64,000 nt of DNA from Anadara kagoshimensis (GCA_021292105.1 CM037861.1:55131630-55195629), one strand, 5' to 3'. Numbered from the stretch's first letter, positions 44,001-48,779 are shown. Notes: generated from the letters alone by a model not told the origin. Program-made: numbers and translations.

Positions 44001-44376
44001 GTGCTCTCCACCAAAAGTGACTAGATGATCCTTTACACTGCAGTTTCAGTAGTACATGTATTATAAAGGTTAAAATAAAGTGAAAAACACTTGTGGTAAC
44101 TTGTTTACATAATTATACAAGCATATGAAATAAGTGATGATCATTTGTCCCCTTTAAACATGCACCTGCAGAATTGTAATCCATTGGTAGTGGAACTTGG
44201 CAAAGATAAAATTATCTTTGCAAGGGGTGGTGTGTATAGCTTTCTTTTTATAGTTCTGTTTAGTTCCATATTAATAATTTCAGATGTCAGATGCAGCATC
44301 AGAGACCATGGTGGAGTATGCCTTAGCAGATATGATATACCATGTAGAGAATGAGGACAATTTACCAGAATTTTGA
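754..44376 (+). CDS. ASH2L: ASH2L/Ash2, H3K4 methyltransferase complex subunit (15 exons, 5' end outside window)
   Basis: Exons: 754-843, 1524-1612, 6198-6289, 7166-7261, 7709-7780, 8557-8647, 9401-9482, 9966-10183, 10841-10918, 11660-11749, 12222-12418, 42239-42331, 42684-42782, 43548-43610, 44284-44376. All splice phases agree, and the joined reading frame gives 513 residues and a TGA stop. Recognisable stretches include [52 protein letters not shown] and [10 protein letters not shown], all close to vertebrate ASH2L. In this family the protein forms the WDR5-RBBP5-ASH2L-DPY30 core, which stimulates SET1/MLL methylation of histone H3 lysine 4 in the nucleus. Visible order: zinc-binding/winged-helix region, basic linker, SPRY domain, DPY30-binding helix. 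The first exon here starts inside a codon, so at least one 5' exon lies before the window. The identification is very secure. Exon edges are inferred from splice consensus and frame. Confidence 0.97.
1613..2821. other. ASH2L intron, unique-looking, with a small hairpin and CRE-like sites
   Basis: About 1.2 kb with no coding signal. A perfect 8 bp stem, CAGGGAAG with a GACTA loop and CTTCCCTG, lies near 1653-1673. Around 1950-1980 the sequence turns GC-richer, with ACGTGA and TACGTCAC motifs that resemble CRE half-sites. Function is unknown. Confidence 0.4.
2822..3535. repeat. Tandem array, period about 180 bp, about four copies
   Basis: The phrase CTCCTCTTACAGTTTTCAA recurs at about 2846, 3025, 3204 and 3387 (spacing 179, 179 and 183). 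Each unit continues with TGAAACTTCACAGAATG, a TATATA run that varies in length, GTGCACCTGA and GGAAATATTTCAAGATTTTT. Copies are nearly identical apart from the TA run, which suggests recent expansion. It lies in an ASH2L intron. Confidence 0.92.
3881..5400. mobile_element. Hairpin-ended element with degenerate tandem core rich in GACCTTGACCT
   Basis: It begins with a hairpin (AGGTCACC, 16-base loop, GGTGACCT at 3881-3912) and ends near TCTCAGGTGACC, giving terminal inverted similarity. The core is made of diverged units of roughly 150 bp, each with a form of GGTTGACCTTGACC, AAGGTCACAGTGACCTAAA and GCTTGAAACTTCATATA. The layout is that of the bivalve non-autonomous elements with tandem cores, such as the Pearl elements. 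Older and more diverged than the copies at 35.5 and 56.6 kb. The class is inferred from structure. Confidence 0.6.
6198..7780 (+). CDS. ASH2L: ASH2L exons for the winged-helix DNA-binding domain
   Basis: Three exons (6198-6289, 7166-7261, 7709-7780) encode [47 protein letters not shown] and the following acidic stretch. In vertebrate ASH2L this part forms a forkhead-like winged helix that binds DNA. The acceptor for 6198 was fixed by phase: starting at GT after TTTCAG keeps the frame, while the nearby CAG at 6205-6207 does not. All three introns have normal GT-AG borders. Confidence 0.94.
6608..6682 (-). repeat. tRNA-like sequence (SINE head or tRNA pseudogene)
   Basis: On the minus strand it reads GTGGCTCAGTGGTAGAGC (A box) and GGTTCGATCCC (B box) at the right spacing. 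The acceptor ends do not pair and the anticodon stem is broken, so this is not a working tRNA gene. It lies in an ASH2L intron. Confidence 0.6.
8557..9482 (+). CDS. ASH2L: ASH2L linker exons with basic segment
   Basis: Exons 8557-8647 and 9401-9482 encode the poorly conserved linker between the winged helix and the SPRY domain. They begin with [10 protein letters not shown], which resembles the vertebrate D-L-x-N-I-G-P segment. The linker ends with the basic patch [11 protein letters not shown], which matches the conserved GKGRGAKRK motif of ASH2L. The patch probably acts as a nuclear localisation or DNA-contact element (inference). Confidence 0.93.
9966..12418 (+). CDS. ASH2L: ASH2L exons for the first two thirds of the SPRY domain
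   Basis: Exons 9966-10183, 10841-10918, 11660-11749 and 12222-12418 run from the pre-SPRY segment ([19 protein letters not shown]) to PQTYKDR. They carry the SPRY hallmarks [32 protein letters not shown] and [11 protein letters not shown]. In ASH2L this surface binds RBBP5. The intron after 10918 begins with GC, not GT (CATG|GCAAGT), and ends in TTTTTTTCAG; only this choice keeps RATHGVKRG in frame. After 12418 comes a normal GTAAGT donor, the start of the 29.8 kb intron. Confidence 0.96.
11060..11130 (+). repeat. SINE tail fragment
   Basis: Contains TTTCACCTATAGCTGGTGACATCTCAATATAA, in pieces shared with the tails near 39.9 kb (TTTACCTATAGCTGGTGA) and 46.6 kb (TCGCATATAGCTGGTGACAT). No tRNA head is seen here. 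Confidence 0.5.
11365..11625 (-). repeat. tRNA-derived SINE, common family of this window
   Basis: On the minus strand the element starts GGTGGCCAGGTGGTCTCAAGTG and continues with GTAGGTTCAAATC (degenerate B box), GTGAGAAAGTTTTGTCAG and a tail ending AGAATCTTGACTGTGGTGTAA. The same order recurs near 15.7, 19.4, 22.2, 23.8, 24.4, 26.3, 47.0 and 63.3 kb. It lies just before the ASH2L exon at 11660. Confidence 0.75.
12755..12990 (+). repeat. Dispersed repeat, 'CCCCCACAAACTACTTTGAGGGGG' family
   Basis: It opens with a hairpin (CCCCC ... GGGGG), then GTCTGTCTGTC, ATAATCTTCATGGTCCAAAG, GGAAAGGTCATG, a G-rich stretch and CTCAAGAGACAGTTCTAGTT. Related copies are at 40655-40905 (plus) and about 53475-53690 (reversed). 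The hairpin start and the short microsatellite fit a non-autonomous mobile element. Confidence 0.65.
13620..13695. repeat. (TG)n microsatellite
   Basis: A run of about 20 TG units (about 13651-13690) with a shorter TGTGTG stretch just before it. The ORF reading MCVCVC here is an artefact. Confidence 0.95.
15496..24200 (-). CDS. Unrecognised Ser/Lys/Glu-rich protein, antisense inside the ASH2L intron (8 exons seen)
   Basis: Exons in transcript order: 24200-24026, 19720-19602, 18730-18634, 18115-18026, 17702-17405, 16933-16856, 16097-16057, 15567-15496. Every one has an AG before it and a GT after it (the last ends in TAA), and the phases join into one 322-residue reading frame. The product is highly charged and low in hydrophobics. 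The first part has [19 protein letters not shown] and [18 protein letters not shown]; then an acidic run [15 protein letters not shown], a basic stretch [20 protein letters not shown], Ser/Pro-rich sequence, [19 protein letters not shown], and a Lys/Asp-rich tail ending NVLQTAL. It looks disordered with short helical pieces. I cannot assign a family. The first exon starts inside a codon, so at least one 5' exon is needed; a candidate is at 27991-27998. Confidence 0.85.
15635..15915 (-). repeat. tRNA-derived SINE copy
   Basis: Reverse complement of the SINE family at 11365-11625. Minus strand shows TCCTGCTACTCCAGATTAATCC followed by the tail with GTGAAAGAATCTTGG. It sits between the last two exons of the antisense gene, so it is intronic to both genes. 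Confidence 0.55.
16143..16305. mobile_element. Short MITE, CAGTCCAACCTG ends, TA-flanked
   Basis: Starts TACAGTCCAACCTGCCTTAA and ends TTAGACAGGTTTGACTGTA. The two ends are inverted repeats of roughly 25 bp with a TA on each side, as in Tc1/mariner-derived MITEs. The interior repeats 'AAAGGCCAC' motifs. Other copies: 44980-45152, 56466-56605 with 58541-58583 (split), and a partial copy at the right edge (about 63915-64000). Confidence 0.8.
16420..16720. repeat. Possible degenerate dispersed repeat starting GTCTGTCTGTCTG
   Basis: A short GTCT microsatellite followed by text about TTTATTAAACTTTGTATACATTACTGCC and TTGAAATTTTATTCACATTC resembles the dispersed-repeat layout seen at 12.8 kb, but I find no second close copy in the window. 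Confidence 0.3.
17795..17832. repeat. (CT)n microsatellite
   Basis: About 16 CT units in the intron just upstream (transcript sense) of the large exon 17702-17405 of the antisense gene. On the minus strand this is a GA tract. Confidence 0.9.
19310..19600 (+). repeat. tRNA-derived SINE copy next to an exon of the antisense gene
   Basis: Reads GTTGGCAAAGTGGTCTTAAGTG, CCTAGGTTTAAATCACACTCG, CCTAGTGTGAGAAAGTTTG, and a tail AAGAATCTTGGCTGGGGT. A 24-base direct duplication (TTTCAGTTGAAGAGATCTTG...) precedes it at 19310-19357. It ends right next to the donor of the minus-strand exon 19602-19720. Confidence 0.7.
19740..20110. repeat. Degenerate 'GTCCAGTC-AAA-TGACATTACA' tandem repeats with SINE tail inside
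   Basis: The motif CAGTCnAAAnnTGnCATTAnA recurs about every 45-60 bases from 19757 to 20100 (for example near 19783, 19975, 20005, 20043, 20071). A SINE tail fragment (CCACCTAGATATATAAGTAAAAGAATCCTGACTAGGGTG) interrupts it at about 19858-19905. Confidence 0.5.
20400..21560. other. Intronic sequence, nothing recognised
   Basis: No exon with matching splice sites, no tandem array and no repeat shared with other parts of the window. It lies between exons 19720 and 24026 of the antisense gene. Confidence 0.4.
21588..21815. mobile_element. MITE with about 45 bp terminal inverted repeats (GGCRAACARCATTGACC family)
   Basis: Left end GGCGAACAGCATTGACC ... CTTGACCTTTCATTAAGAATATT. Right end, reversed, GGCAAACAACATTGACC ... 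CTTGACCTTTGATTTAAATATT. The arms match along about 45 bp with few differences. A related element lies at 47525-47745, and its arms also resemble those of 50752-51170. Confidence 0.75.
22190..22310 (-). repeat. SINE fragment
   Basis: Reverse complement shows the SINE body (GTTAGTGGGTTTTTTCTGGGCACTC, CCATCATTTAAAACTGACTGCC, ATATAAGTGAAAAAATC). No tRNA head remains. Confidence 0.55.
22340..23720. other. Intronic sequence without recognised features
   Basis: AT-rich with scattered short direct repeats such as CACATGATCCA at about 22838 and 23147. I find no exon or mobile element with defined ends. The ORF at 23262-23579 has no splice signals and no recognisable product. Confidence 0.4.
23725..23890 (+). 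repeat. tRNA-derived SINE, 5' part
   Basis: Reads GGGTTGCCTCAGTGGCTGATTGG, TAGATTGGAATCCCACTCGGGG (B-box derived) and GATCCTGGGTTCAGAAAATTTG, matching the head of the common SINE family. Confidence 0.65.
24378..24615 (+). repeat. tRNA-derived SINE, fairly complete copy
   Basis: Reads AGGGCCAAGATGGCTGAGTGG, GAGCGCCTCTCACTATATAGG, TTTAAATCACACTCTGGGAC, CATAGTGTGAGACAGTTTGT, then the conserved body and tail. The ORF at 24327-24578 lies in it and is not a gene. Confidence 0.75.
24700..26250. other. Intronic sequence, no recognised exon or repeat with ends
   Basis: Upstream of the first confirmed exon of the antisense gene. A possible small noncoding exon with a strong acceptor (CTTTTTTCAG) and a GTATGA donor is readable on the minus strand at about 25412-25437, but all three frames are closed in it. 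Confidence 0.3.
26255..26480 (+). repeat. tRNA-derived SINE copy
   Basis: Reads AGAGCCTCAATGGCTGAGTGG, AAGGTTCAAATCCTGCTCAGG, CTAGTGTGAGAAACTTTGTC, then CTTGCTGAAGGTTGATGG. Same order of blocks as the other copies. Confidence 0.7.
27305..27420 (+). repeat. SINE tail fragment
   Basis: Contains GGTTTTCCTCCAACATACTAG and GGTAAAAGAATCTTGACTGTAGC, the 3' part of the common SINE. Confidence 0.5.
27991..27998 (-). CDS. Candidate start exon of the antisense gene (ATG AAA AG)
   Basis: Minus strand reads GAAGGATGAAAAG|GTAACTTG. It gives ATG AAA AG with a good donor, A at -3, and an in-frame TGA two codons before. The two leftover bases fit exactly the phase needed by the exon at 24200, producing [10 protein letters not shown]. 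Phase agreement alone has a one in three chance, and no conservation can be checked here. An RNA read joining 27991 to 24200 would settle it. Confidence 0.3.
28170..28212. repeat. (GT)n(GA)n compound microsatellite
   Basis: GTGTGTGTGCGTGTGTGT run followed by GAGAGAGAGA. A second pure GA run is at about 28747-28770. Confidence 0.93.
28815..28972. mobile_element. Foldback (hairpin) element with GCGAAGC tip, about 155 bp
   Basis: Two inverted arms. Left: AGTTACTAACC, then GGGTTCATCAATTTGAAACACCTG and GCACGTGC. Right: GCACGTGCCCAGGTGTTTCAAATTGATGGACCCC, then GGTTCGTAACTGAC. The centre is ACCGC-GAA-GCGGT flanked by ATCCC/GGGAT. So the whole unit can fold into one long hairpin. The core arm sequence GCACGTGCCCAGGTGTTTCAA is shared with the palindrome at 29974-30076. 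Confidence 0.85.
29300..29410 (+). repeat. tRNA-like SINE head or tRNA pseudogene with T-run
   Basis: GGCCCAATGGATAGCAAGCC (A-box region) and GTGAGTTCGAATCCC (B box) sit at tRNA spacing, followed by CTCTTTTTCTCTTTTT, which would terminate RNA polymerase III. The acceptor stem does not pair. Similar in its A-box text to the SINE head at 48376. Confidence 0.5.
29501..29712 (+). pseudogene. Broken exon fragment of an unrecognised protein
   Basis: From an ATG at 29501 the reading is [20 protein letters not shown], then a shift to [13 protein letters not shown], then another shift to [20 protein letters not shown] and a good GTACGT donor at 29713. Three good-looking protein segments in two changes of frame, with in-frame stops between, suggest an inactivated exon. 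It lies between the foldback element at 28.8-29.0 kb and the palindrome at 30.0 kb, so it may be cargo or a remnant of a transposon (inference). Family not recognised. Confidence 0.5.
29974..30076. repeat. 103-base near-perfect palindrome
   Basis: Both arms read GATTGTCTATTGTTTACTAG, CACGTGCCCAGGTGTTTCAAG and TTGAAC toward a centre at 30025. I find only one mismatch (30021/30029) besides the central base. The shared core with the element at 28815-28972 shows that both belong to one family. It ends about 80 bases before the stop of the minus-strand ORF 30159-30986. Perfect arms of this length suggest a very recent event or continuing correction. Confidence 0.93.
30159..30986 (-). CDS. Orphan single-pass membrane protein, 275 residues, intronless
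   Basis: Single ORF, by far the longest uninterrupted one in the window. The start has A at -3 (AAAGATGAAG). Residues 1-23 look like a signal peptide ([20 protein letters not shown], then TWG). The ectodomain of about 165 residues is basic and Ser/Asn-rich, with dibasic KR/RR sites and N-glycosylation sequons NHS, NNT and NIS. Near residue 192 begins one hydrophobic span ([20 protein letters not shown]) that leads into [11 protein letters not shown], a typical stop-transfer with palmitoylatable cysteines. The tail is acidic and Ser/Asn-rich. Predicted type I topology. No family is recognised and there are no cysteines in the ectodomain, so it is not an Ig, EGF or LDLR type. It is antisense inside ASH2L. 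It could be the last exon of a longer gene, but its own signal peptide argues against that. Confidence 0.75.
   Translation of the reverse strand: MKIYSIIGLLSYLILLYLPSTWGLPFRKPSQVKNSDLRGERHVFGRLRGSFLTKRQEQVKLVSIYTDSLFSHVHKRASYERVKLPNRRTPRRSDTYKYIQEVKNKGLNHSQTTINNTRYFKSEVSNNKKQSNIDRNISQTESTGTGKFQHSPGSRNSLNQVIYSKEVDFASAQGLQQSLNEGDSKFKTSKMVVTIASTVAALFSMSLLIAIFQCCCRKKQKRNSTSSSDSKTGNKVVATSENGVEEVSRKRNSQAENNEIQGSSEDSNLMNSNQK
30987..32020. other. Intronic, upstream of the membrane-protein ORF
   Basis: An AT-only stretch (TATATATA runs at 30988-31022) lies directly before the minus-strand start codon and could hold its promoter or 5' leader. The plus ORFs at 31151-31584 show no recognisable product and no splice signals. 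Confidence 0.35.
32028..32070. repeat. (GT)n microsatellite
   Basis: About 20 GT units. Confidence 0.95.
33245..33515. repeat. Degenerate tandem repeat, about 90 bp, three copies
   Basis: AAATATTTGGAGCCT...CATAGCAAAATATATTTTT, ATATTTGGAGCTTCATAGCAAAATATG and AAATATTTGAAACCTTGTTGCAAAACATATTTTT recur, each followed by a TGATATTTnA stretch and a TGCAAATT-AAATTC block. Confidence 0.6.
33935..33953. repeat. Poly-G tract
   Basis: GGAGGGGGGGGGGGGGG, about 14 consecutive G. A shorter G run is at 43243-43252. Such runs are often assembly or sequencing trouble spots. Confidence 0.8.
34060..34455. repeat. Degenerate tandem repeat, about 100 bp, four copies
   Basis: The blocks TGTGAAAAACAACC, GATCACTTTAAATGAAAAATATT, CCAAAATTATTTCTATT and CCAAAGTGGCCAAAA recur in that order across the segment with many substitutions and small indels. 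Confidence 0.6.
35514..37540 (+). mobile_element. 2 kb non-autonomous element with 145 bp tandem core (Pearl/HINE-like)
   Basis: Left end: AAGAGGCCCATGGGCCT (palindrome) followed by GCTCACCTGA. Right end: ACGC/ACAC microsatellite (about 37463-37500) and then a 29-base hairpin AGCTCACATGACC-TTC-GGTCAGGTGAGCT ending at 37538. Between them is the tandem array at 35600-37000 and a partly unique stretch 37000-37460. Subterminal inverted repeats (GCTCACCTGA/TCAGGTGAGC), tandem core, microsatellite and 3' hairpin are the known plan of bivalve Pearl elements and other Helentron-associated interspersed elements. An inverted relative lies at 56606-58540. No coding capacity seen. The class is inferred from structure. 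Confidence 0.75.
35600..37005 (+). repeat. Tandem array, period exactly 145 bp, about 9.6 copies
   Basis: The phrase TTTTTCTATACAT recurs at 35751, 35896, 36041, 36186, 36331, 36476, 36621, 36766 and 36911, always 145 apart. Each unit carries ATGATCGTTGTATCAATACC, ATATACATGCCTATACAAAA, TTCGAGATAATTAACCATTT and GCATCTGTGACCTTGACC. The units are nearly identical, so the array was recently homogenised or expanded. Confidence 0.97.
37560..39290. other. Intronic, no recognised feature
   Basis: AT-rich. The segment at 38700-38745 has a readable acceptor and donor on the minus strand, but it is only 32 bases long and cannot be tied to a gene. Nothing else stands out. Confidence 0.35.
39400..39965 (+). 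repeat. SINE-like or MITE-like dispersed repeat, diverged
   Basis: TTACCTATAGCTGGTGAGGTTTTGATATAAGTGA at 39893-39927 matches the tails at 11.1 and 46.6 kb. The part at 39430-39600 (TCAATGTCCAAATCACAATCC, AAAGCAAAGTAAAAACTT, GGTGCTCTGGAAAGGTAAGCA) matches 27690-27810, and its first part also matches 29855-29925. Confidence 0.5.
40655..40905 (+). repeat. Dispersed repeat, second copy of the 12.8 kb family
   Basis: Shares ATAATCTTTATGGTCCAAAAG, GGAAAGGTCAAGGTC, a G-rich stretch (GGGGGTGGGGGAGGGAGGGG) and CTCAAGAGACAGTTCCAGTT with 12755-12990. The hairpin start is missing. Confidence 0.65.
42239..44376 (+). CDS. ASH2L: ASH2L last four exons: SPRY C-terminal strands and DPY30-binding helix
   Basis: Exons 42239-42331, 42684-42782, 43548-43610 and 44284-44376 encode [46 protein letters not shown] and [22 protein letters not shown]. 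The last is the Sdc1/DPY30 interaction helix, which docks on the DPY30 dimer. The product ends NLPEF, without the longer tail of the human protein. An AATAAA lies about 90 bases after the stop. The stop region and 3' flank are duplicated downstream (see the repeat at 44355-44790). Confidence 0.96.
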
Positions 44377-44790
44377 TGTTTTAAATCTGACACAACCAGG
44401 ACAAAGAGAATGTGGGAAACTGTATATCCACCGTCATGAAATATCCCTTTAATAAGACTGAAAAATAAACTTAGCTTGAAAATGGATTATACATTAATAT
44501 ACCATCATCATTACACAAGACTAGACCAGTGTTGAAACATTCATGTGCTAGTGTGAACGGACTACTGTTCATCATTCAATTTACCAAAATTTTGATGATT
44601 TAATTCTGACACAATTATGATGAAAGCTGATGCAGTAGAAACTAATTATTCACTGTCATGAAATATTCCCGTAATAAGACTGAAAAAAGAACATTGTTTA
44701 GAAATGGATTATACATAAATCTAATCATTGTTTGAAACTAGACCAATGTTAGAACAATCATGTGCTAAAGTTAATTGATTTTGTTTATTC
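44355..44790. repeat. Tandem duplication of the ASH2L stop region and 3' flank, about 215 bp
   Basis: Unit 1 (about 44355-44555) and unit 2 (about 44578-44775) share TTTACCAGAATTTTGATG/TTTACCAAAATTTTGATG, TCTGACACAA, CACTGTCATGAAATAT, AATAAGACTGAAAAA, AATGGATTATACAT, ACTAGACCA and ATCATGTGCTA. Unit 1 contains the ASH2L stop codon, so the last codons and the 3' UTR have been copied. Unit 2 is diverged and carries no AATAAA at the matching place. Confidence 0.8.
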
Positions 44791-44979
44791 AATACAGTGT
44801 TAAATGAAATGGAAAAGTCTACATATTAATTCCTTTGGCATATGAGGAGTTAGAAGTTATACTGGCCCAAGTTTCACAATCATTTCTTAAACAAGATTTT
44901 CCAGAATTTAAATTCACAACTTTGACAACCTTTTGGAGCTAGGAATTAAGCTTTTTAACAAAACTAAATACTGTTCAAC

Positions 44980-45152
44980 CTGCCTTAAAAACCACCTCTA
45001 TATAAGGGTCACCTGCTTATAAAGGCCAGTAGTACTGTATCCCTATTGTTCCTTATTTATATTATTTTACCTGTACATAAAGGCCACCTGCCCATAAAGG
45101 CCACTTTTACTGGTTTCCTTGGGTGGCCTTTATAGACAGGTTTGACTGTACA
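44980..45152. mobile_element. MITE copy, uninterrupted form of the split copy at 56.5/58.5 kb
   Basis: Starts TACTGTTCAACCTGCCTTAA, ends TATAGACAGGTTTGACTGTA, with 'AAAGGCCACCTG' motifs inside. It is the intact reference for reconstructing the insertion site at 56605/58541 (AAAGGCCACTTTTACTGGT). Confidence 0.8.
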
Positions 45153-45301
45153 GATATTATAAGCCTGAAGTGATGTTAAAAATGACACCTTACATTCCCG
45201 AATATCTTAAGTTTTCAAAATTATTGAGATTTAAATTTGCAAGATTCAAGTTAAGGGAAATCTTAGTTGAAAATTAATTGTGTAACTGGGGTCTGTGTCA
45301 G

Positions 45302-45510
45302 AAAAACTTTGTACTTAAATGGGGTTCACTGCTGTACAAACTTTGTACTTCAATGGGGTTCACTGCTGTACAAACTTTGTACTTCAATGGGGTTCACTGC
45401 TGTACAAACTTTGTACTTCAATGGGGTTCACTGCTGTACAAACTTTGTACTTCAATGGGGTTCACTGCTGTACAAACTTTGTACTTCAATGGGGTTCACT
45501 GCTGTACCAT
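45302..45510. repeat. 34 bp tandem repeat, six copies
   Basis: The unit AAACTTTGTACTTCAATGGG plus GTTCACTGCTGTAC repeats six times without change except for one base in the first copy (TTAAAT). Since 34 is not a multiple of three, the repeat stays open in all three plus frames, which explains three overlapping ORFs there. Those are not genes. Confidence 0.97.
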
Positions 45511-46339
45511 GTGATCAATTTCCCCAAAGAAAATGTTAATTCCTGAAATAACATTGGTTTTACGGGAAAATGTCATCTTGTGTGGTTCCATATCCATTGG
45601 AAATCATAGTTCTGCACAAATGGTGGAGGGCATCATGTGGTATGGTGTCATAACCCATTAGAAATTGTCATATCATTCTACAAATGTTACAGTAGTTTTG
45701 TTTTATGTATTGCATAGGGGATGATATTGTTATAGAAAGAGAAATTGATACTCAGATGAAAGCTGTAATACTGTTACACTGCCATATTTGTTAGAGATTT
45801 CTTATCAGATCTGTAGAAAGATTTTTAAAATTAGGAATAAATATTATATTTCCTAACACAGTTTGTTGTCACCTTTATCTTGAAAATAATGTTTTATTAA
45901 AACCAACCATATTATTGACAAATAAGGCATAATTTAAATGCTTTCAAGAATACTCTGAATGCAAGTCCATGTGATGTGAAAGATAGGAAGATGGTCAAGT
46001 GTTTCTAATAATTTTTCTACCATATCACATTGATGATCAGTTTTAATGTGTTGAGCACTGGAATGATTTGGTACCAACAACTGTTAATACCCCATCAATT
46101 ACTGTCCAGACTCAACAGCGACTAGAATCACCATCCAAAAATGTTTGCAGCTTTGTGCTTTGAGCAATACCAGAACAAAAACTAGAATGAACCTACCTAC
46201 ACAAACTATAGGCTTTTTATGCTGTCAGATATGGTGAGTTATAGATAGAGGTGTGTTACAGATCGTGAAATCACATTATACTGGCCTCAAGCCAACTAGA
46301 AAGTGTCCATGATAAAACCCTTCCTTATAACTTGGGAAC

Positions 46340-46680
46340 ACTGTGGTAGATCAGTTGATAGAATGCTCACTCTGTAAGTGGGAGGTCATGGGTTCAAACC
46401 CAGACTTGGTCTGACCCAATACTTGAAAGTGGATAGCGACTGTTCTTTTGCCAAGCACTCAACATTACGAAATGAAAGTCATGGTTTTTTTGAATGGAAA
46501 CTTAAAATAACTAGGGTTTCATTTCGAAGTAGGCATGGCACGATAAAGAACCCTGCTTTATAATTCCATCAGCGATATGTACAGGCAAAATTTCTGCACC
46601 TTCGCATATAGCTGGTGACATCTTGATATAAGTGACATATATTCTTGACTGGGACATTAACCACCATTAGTGATTACTCA
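46340..46680 (+). repeat. tRNA-derived SINE, second family
   Basis: Head GGTAGATCAGTTGATAGAATGC (A box) and GTCATGGGTTCAAACCCAGAC (B box). The tail has TCGCATATAGCTGGTGACAT and CTTGATATAAGTGACATAT, shared with 11.1 and 39.9 kb, and ends CTTGACTGGGAC. Confidence 0.7.
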
Positions 46681-46909
46681 ACTTATATCTGGACTCATAC
46701 TGTAGCAGTGAGGTAGTTTTATCATGAAGACTTACTATACGATCCTTATAAATCCTTTGTCATTCCTTAGAAGTGACAAGGCTAAACAGTCTACCACTTG
46801 GTGGAACAACTATGTAACTCAACCTTGAAAATATCTACTGGCACTGCTGTTGAATTTCAATAACAAAACTGTACATACCTAGTTATATGACTTGGTTATT
46901 TATTAGTAG

Positions 46910-47200
46910 AGGAATGGAGTAATGGGATTTTACACCACAGTCAAGAATCTTTCAAGGCAGTCAATTAAAAGATGGTGGAAAAAACCAGAGTGTCTGGAGA
47001 AGACCACTGACCTTCGGCAAGTGCCCTGACAAACATTCTAATACAAGCAGAATTTGACCTTTGTAGTTGAGTTGACAAATGATTTCTGTTGTCAATGACC
47101 TTTGATATTGATGATTTGGGGTCATGGGATGACTGAATTGGATGGCCCCATATCTTCAATAATTTGGTCGATAGTCAAAGGTGCTGTGATACATAAGTGA
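46910..47200 (-). repeat. tRNA-derived SINE, common family
   Basis: Reverse complement carries GCCGAAGGTCAGTGGTCTTCTC, CAGACACTCTGG, CCACCATCTTTTAATTGACTGCC and GAAAGATTCTTGACTGTGGTG, the body and tail of the family. Confidence 0.65.
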
Positions 47201-47524
47201 AGGCTTTAGTCCATTCTGTTTGTAGATGAGATGAAGTTGAGTATAAACATATCTGACACTACTGTTGTGCAACTCTGAACTTCCTACATGAAGCCAATAA
47301 CCTGTAAGCATCACAAGTATAAAATGGATGTTTACCTTCCTGTTGATTGCTTATGCTTACTTTACAAATACAATCAACAATTTTGAAGTGAAATTGTTCA
47401 CAAAAATACCAACAACATTTAAGTATTGTACAAAATTGAGCTTTATTCACTGGACTGCTATTTATAAGGTGCATCAACAACAAATTACATTACAATGTTA
47501 TGGAAGCTAAAGGAATTGTAGCTA

Positions 47525-47745
47525 TATTCAAACAACATTGACCCGTCCGTTTGACCGTTAATATAAATATTTATCATGAACAAGTTTATGTATAGCGAAT
47601 GTACAAATGTTTATTTTCTCTACATAATGATTAACACCAAACACGAACAATTTTTATGTATGGACTAATACAACCTATGTAATGGGTGGATTCTCCTACA
47701 TAAATATTCCTAATGAAAGGTCAATGCTGTTTGACAATACACAAT
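47525..47745. mobile_element. MITE, relative of 21588-21815
   Basis: Left arm AACAACATTGACCCGTCCGTTTGACC...AATATT, right arm AATATTCCTAATGAAAGGTC then AATGCTGTTTGACAAT. Inverted arms of about 40 bp with moderate divergence. Confidence 0.6.
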
Positions 47746-48374
47746 AAAAAACAACCTATGTTATAACATATAGGGAAATTATTGCTGGGTTAAACTTTTG
47801 CGGATTTAGTAAAAAATCAAGGTACTTAAAATGCATTTACATGTATTTAACAGATATTGTGGCTAATTTGTCTCTATAACAAACATTTCAATGTAAATGG
47901 TCAATTTTGAAGGTTTTGTTTTGCCAAAAATTCCCAATATATTGTATCTAAAGTTTGTTGAAATCTTTTTATCCAACAGAATATAAAAGCACAAAGAAGT
48001 CTTGGTTTGAAGGCTAAGTATACTGTTCCTAGTAGTATAGCATTGAAGAACAGATTTTACAATTGTAATATTGCAGCTAATTAAAATTCCAGCTGTTTTG
48101 TGTTTCTCTATGTTTCCCTTCCTGGTAGCCAACATTTGCAAATTCTTTAAAATAAATAGCCTATTTTAGAAAATTTGTGAAAAATATTTTGAAATGAACT
48201 TAAATATGGAATCCTAAGTTTCTACAGAAAATAATCAGAAATGCATTTGTAAAATCAAGATTGTGCTCTTCTATATGGGTCTACTTCCTTGGAATGCAAT
48301 TATAACAGTAGCAATTTGGTTAAAGGAACAGTTTGTTGACATGTCATTAATTATCAAAAGATGATAATACTATG

Positions 48375-48740
48375 GAAGGCGCGGTGGCCTAATGGATAAG
48401 ACGTCAGTTTTCAAATCCAGGGTCTCTCACCGTTGTGAGTTCGAGTCCCACTCGGACCACATGTGGGAAAGTGAATTTTCCTTACCGTTGGCCTTTACTG
48501 ATTCACCTGGTATCAGTATATAATGGACTGGGGGAGTGGTACGCTTGTCTGCGGCATACTGACTCTGTGAGCTAGCACGGTAAAGTCGCCCTGAGTGCGC
48601 GCTAGTACAAGGCAGACCATACAACACACTCGCACTTCACATGCATACACAATATTGTTCATAGATTAATAAAATAGTTCTCGTCGCGAATAGCTGAAAA
48701 ATTGCTGATGCGACGTTAAGCAACATTCAACAACAACAAC
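48375..48740 (+). mobile_element. Complete SINE with 14 bp target-site duplications and (CAA)n tail
   Basis: tRNA-like head GGTGGCCTAATGGATAAGACG and GTGAGTTCGAGTCCCACTCGG, a body with CCTTTACTGATTCACCTGG, and the tail AAATTGCTGATGCGACGTTAAGC followed by ACATTCAACAACAACAAC. ATGATAATACTATG occurs directly before (48361-48374) and directly after (48741-48754), which is the target-site duplication made on insertion. The ORF 48427-48627 lies inside it and is not a gene. Confidence 0.9.
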
Positions 48741-48779
48741 ATGATAATACTATGAAAGTCTTTGACTTTCCTACCTAAA

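Noticed and set aside
45267-45546. Three overlapping ORFs
   Set aside because: Produced by a 34 bp tandem repeat without stops in any plus frame.
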